A DNA stretch of 64,000 nt from Ceratodon purpureus (lineage: Eukaryota > Streptophyta > Bryopsida > Pseudoditrichales > Ditrichaceae), in NCBI GenBank assembly GCA_014871385.1, contig CM026430.1, positions 2,707,040 through 2,771,039 on the forward strand. Direction: 5' to 3'. The position numbers and the translations under genes are program-made. Positions 60,660 to 64,000 of the stretch are shown piece by piece (the first letter of the stretch is position 1; every line of letters starts with the position of its first letter). The notes below the pieces were generated by a model. The model was not told the DNA's origin. It did not search any database and saw only the letters and a program-made list of their open reading frames with translations.

Positions 60660-61000
60660 AAAGAAATCCGGAAAATCAACCCTCTAAAGAAGATAATCCA
60701 CCAAACGAGTTTTCAAAAAAATTTAAATTAATATTTTTCGTGATTTAAAGAAGAACATCAGGAATCCAACTTATTAACCTTTCGGGAAAATAAGCCACCA
60801 ACCGAGTTCTTCATATTATTTTATATTTTATTAAATAGGGAATTAAATTGAACGTCAGCAATCCGAAGAGTTAACCCTGTCGGGAAAACAATCCACCATG
60901 CGAGTTCTATAAAATTAAAATAATTATTTAAATTATTTAGAGGACATCAGGAATCCGGCTTATCAACTTTAGGAAGATAAACCACCAACCGAGTCCTTTA
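60660..61000. repeat. Tandem repeat, four diverged units of about 85-105 bp
   Basis: Each unit carries CATCAGGAATCCG-TTAACC followed by GGAAAATAA-CCACCAACCGAGTTC and an AT-rich spacer. Units start near 60664, 60753, 60862 and 60946. Confidence 0.8.
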
Positions 61001-61069
61001 ATGGAATTTGATAAATTACAATGTTTATAATAAAACAAAAATTACATTTACATTGTACTAAAGAACTCA

Positions 61070-61129
61070 CTACATTCACATTTACATTCACATTTACATT
61101 TACATTCACATTTACATTTACATTTACAT
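61070..61129. repeat. Hexamer tandem repeat (TTYACA)n
   Basis: About ten TTTACA or TTCACA hexamers in a row; further loose copies lie just upstream. Confidence 0.95.
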
Positions 61130-61357
61130 AAATGAAATAGTGGTTAACAACTCCAAAACAAAACTTACAAATGCAATGATATTCAACACACTGTCCGCTC
61201 ATACAATTCATTCCACTATGCAACACAACTTTCACAAGCATAGGCAGCTATGTAAATGCCGGCAACTGTCCATGCCGTAACCAAATCATAGACACGCTGC
61301 ACGGTTGATCGTGAATCTAATCTACGTGCTGATCGAAGTCCCATGCTAGTTACTTAC

Positions 61358-61428
61358 GGGGCCGGAGCAGCAGGTGTTGCTGGAGCAGGGCTTGGAGCGG
61401 GCGCTGCAGGAGTTGCAGCTACAGGAGC
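61358..61428 (-). CDS. Possible Ala/Pro-rich exon (AGP-like), unassigned
   Basis: Between an acceptor (TTGTTCAG at 61436-61429) and a strong donor (GTAAGT at 61357-61352) lie 71 bases encoding APVAATPAAPAPSPAPATPA and AAPAP. If not spliced at the donor it runs straight into a TAA. The AP/SP/TP pattern is that of arabinogalactan-protein backbones, but no signal peptide or partner exon could be assigned with confidence; upstream - strand exons near 61500-61680 are possible. Confidence 0.25.
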
Positions 61429-61439
61429 CTGAACAACAC

Positions 61440-63181
61440 AATTTAAAACAAATGCACCATAGATAATAAGTTGAGATGGCATGAATTCCTTTCTCCTTAA
61501 AGGCCATTACCTTCCTATTGATCTTCACAGCTCTATCGAGTTAGAAGTCAATCTAAAAATTGCATTATAATCGAATCCAACTAGTCATTTCACAACTCGA
61601 ACATCAAGTACCTGGACCGAAAACTCTGCGAGGATTGCTTGCCTTCGTCCTCAAAATGTGGACAACTCTCTGTCACAGGTCTTTCCTCTGGATAAAAACA
61701 TTGTGTGTAATCCTAATTACTTTGTAACTGAGGTGCAATCTTTAGTGAAGTAAGGTTATGGGCTGCTGACCTCTGTTCCTACTTTCCTTCGTTGTTGGAT
61801 AATCATTCACAGAAAGACGTGCGCGCATAGAATAAACAAATTCACGGAACCCATTACCGCCTACCTGTAACCGAGACCATGATGAACGTAGTGCAGAAGA
61901 AAACCACAATTCCCAGACCCAGTTTCCATTCATCGAAGATTCTTTTGAATTGTTCATACCCGGATCTTATATACCGCGCATGATAATTCCCTGGTTCTAG
62001 AGCCGGGTATGGCCCAGCGACATGTAAATTAAATCACAAGCACTGTATCCTCAAACCCCGATGTCAGTAATAAAGGACATGCACAAAAAGCTCGTCCAGC
62101 TGTACAGGAAGGGAACTTCTCGAGTACGGGTCTACCATAAACAGAGAGGCACTCTCAGAATTGGGGCCCGCACTCTAAAGTACTCCACGACAGCCAATCC
62201 GGTGAAACTGATCACAAATTTGATGACCACAATTCATCTTGGTCATATGCTTTGGTCACAAAGACCAGCCCTCCCACTAGTGACAATTATAAAATTGCTT
62301 TTTTGAGCAATATAAAAATCTTAATACTTATAAATATAAGCAATTGTGAAGAGTCCTTGTGAGAAATTACCATGCATAAAATTGCAAATCCAATCAAAAC
62401 TTTATTCAATATCAAGTAACAAATCATGGGTGAAGTATGAATTAATGATTCTTTGGTGAGATTCATTTGCATGCACAACTAGCAAATATTTCCCACACGC
62501 GGCACCATCAAACCCACATACTTGGACACATCACATGAACGTGATTCCATGTACTTTTTAATGGTAGCAAAACTAAATTGCAAGTCATTATAAGATGGAA
62601 TGGGTTCCACCTCACACTCCTCTCCCTCAAAATCATCATCTGAGACATTAGAAGTTCCACCAATAGAGCCTAAAACATTCCATACATCCTCAACAAAAAC
62701 CAACAAAACATAACCTTAAGGTAACCAACACTCACCGAAATAATTCTCAAATCTAAAATGCACTTTAATCTAGGCCTCCACCAATCTCAAGACAATCAAC
62801 AACCCCAAACCAAGCTTTACATACTTGCAAATTCAAGCTTTGGAAATCAATTCTCTGCAGCTCTGCCGCCACCCACCCTTGTTGTCTTGTGCCTCATCTT
62901 AACGCATAGTGAGAGAAAGATGAATGTAACTGGATGTGTAGTTTTAATCATCCATATTATGATTGTATTTCATTCATTAACATTTATAGAGTCAAATTTA
63001 CAAAGAAGGAAGTAATATTTTGTTAACAGTTAACATGTTTAACATTTGAAGTATGCAATATGTGGGGAGTAGAAGAAAATTAACGTTTAGAGAAGGTTAA
63101 CACTTATAGGTGTAACATTTATAGAGGGTGAACTATAATTGGTAAATCCTACTACAAAATACATAGATATTGGTGGTAATA
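61440..63181. other. Gene-free region
   Basis: No gene is supported. A frame of 81 codons at 62061-62306 (+) is basic but unrecognised. 62975-63135 contains ATTTATAGAG-type termini and a GTTAACAGTTAACA motif related to the element end at 47830. Confidence 0.4.
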
Positions 63182-63794
63182 GGCTTCAAGTGGTAACATT
63201 ATCAACACGACTAACATGGTTGACATGCCTCCATGTGATAACATTACTAACAAGGCTGACAGGCCTCCATGTAATAACATTATTGACTTAGCTAACATAG
63301 GTGACACGAGCAACTGGCCTCCATATGATACCATTATTAACACAATTAACATAGCTGACATCATTGACATGCCTCCATGTGATAACATTACTAACAAGGG
63401 CTGGCATGGGTGACAGGCCTCCATGTGATACCATTATTAACAGAACTAACATAGTTGACATGAGTGTCAAGCCTTTATATGATAGCATTATTAGCACAGC
63501 TGGCATGGCTGAGAGGCCTCCATACGATAACATTATTGACTCACCTAACATGGCTGACACTAGCTAGATGCACCCATATGATAGCATTCTTAACACAACT
63601 AACATGGGTGACAGGCCTCCATGTGATAACAGTATTAACACCATTGACATGGCTGACAAAACTCTATGTAATAACATTATTAACACGGTTAGCAAGCCTC
63701 CATATGATATCATTATCAACACATTTGGCAAGCTTTCGTGTAATAACTTCATTAATACAACTAAATTAGCTAACAAGACCTCACTCTGATAACA
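63182..63794. repeat. Diverged minisatellite, 13 units of 36, 45 or 54 bp
   Basis: Units begin GCCTCCATGTGATAACATTA and end in variable numbers of AACATGGCTGACA-like blocks. Lengths counted by hand in order are about 45, 36, 54, 54, 46, 54, 45, 54, 45, 45, 36, 36, 45, i.e. nearly always multiples of nine. Long open frames appear on both strands because of this periodicity; no start, splice context or domain supports a gene. Confidence 0.85.
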
Positions 63795-63825
63795 TTATCA
63801 ACATGGCTATATGCCATGTTGATAA
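63795..63825. repeat. Perfect palindrome, 13-bp arms, at the end of the minisatellite
   Basis: TTATCAACATGGC (63795-63807) and its exact inverse (63813-63825) flank TATAT. The arm itself is repeat-unit sequence, so it probably arose by an inverted duplication of the last unit. Confidence 0.85.
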
Positions 63826-64000
63826 GTTTTTATTTACACATACATAATCATAGAATTAGCAAGGCCGATGTCTTTGCCAACAAGAATGACAATAAAAGAG
63901 TCCAAAAAGACAATTCCACAATAATGTTACTATTAGCATTGTTTATTTTTTTCAAAGGAATCAATGTGGTGCCAATAAAACTCGTAGAGTTCCAAAACAT

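Noticed and set aside
63152-63789. Overlapping 65-100-codon frames on both strands
   Set aside because: They follow from the multiple-of-nine unit lengths of the minisatellite; no start context or domain.
1-64000. CRISPR arrays, bacterial operons, rRNA genes
   Set aside because: The window is a spliced plant nuclear sequence; the tandem arrays have no repeat-spacer alternation and no rRNA-like segment was recognised.

Overview
This is nuclear DNA from a non-seed land plant, most likely a bryophyte (moss or liverwort). The evidence is spliced, intron-rich genes of plant-only families, a phosphatidylinositol 4-kinase alpha colinear from end to end with the angiosperm protein, a plant Toll/interleukin-1 receptor (TIR) protein without an NB-ARC domain, and AT-rich intergenic DNA full of small inverted-repeat DNA elements. 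No search could be run, so the lineage call is inference.

Layout. 1-12.8 kb: a GA-rich leader and the intact 26-exon PI4K alpha gene (+ strand; about 2070 aa). 14.8-16.1 kb (-): an intronless GPI-anchored lipid-transfer-like protein with a long Pro/Met/Ser repeat. 18.1-24.6 kb (-): an intact 16-exon LRR-VIII receptor kinase of 907 aa. 25-39 kb: gene-poor, AT-rich DNA with a 32/29-bp minisatellite, two elements with TAA target duplications (PIF/Harbinger-like), one 906-bp inverted-repeat element and several elements that start CCC and sit between TTAA sites. 39.6-43.3 kb (+): a three-exon gene that joins a basic N-terminus, a TIR domain with Lys at the catalytic Glu position, a Gly-rich linker and an unrecognised C-terminal domain. 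44-55 kb: minisatellites, a terminal fragment of a TA-targeting element, a three-exon gene resembling En/Spm (Transposase_24-type) proteins, and a CACTA-type end. 55.6-56.7 kb (+): a broken 5' piece of a CELLULOSE SYNTHASE INTERACTIVE (CSI1)-like gene. 59.0-60.5 kb (-): a decayed three-exon gene for a U1-type zinc finger joined to a TET/JBP-like 2-oxoglutarate dioxygenase. 60.6-64 kb: tandem repeats, including an array with unit lengths in 9-bp steps and a palindrome at its end.

The genes do not form a pathway. PI4K alpha (plasma-membrane PI4P), the receptor kinase and the lipid-transfer-like protein act at the cell surface; the TIR protein is probably intracellular, perhaps nuclear. The repeat landscape can be dissected because related copies act as empty sites for insertions: 36.3/44.0 kb, 53.4/54.0 kb, 37.5/47.8 kb and 53.0/54.8 kb. 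All exon borders were drawn by hand from splice signals, reading phase and remembered family sequences.
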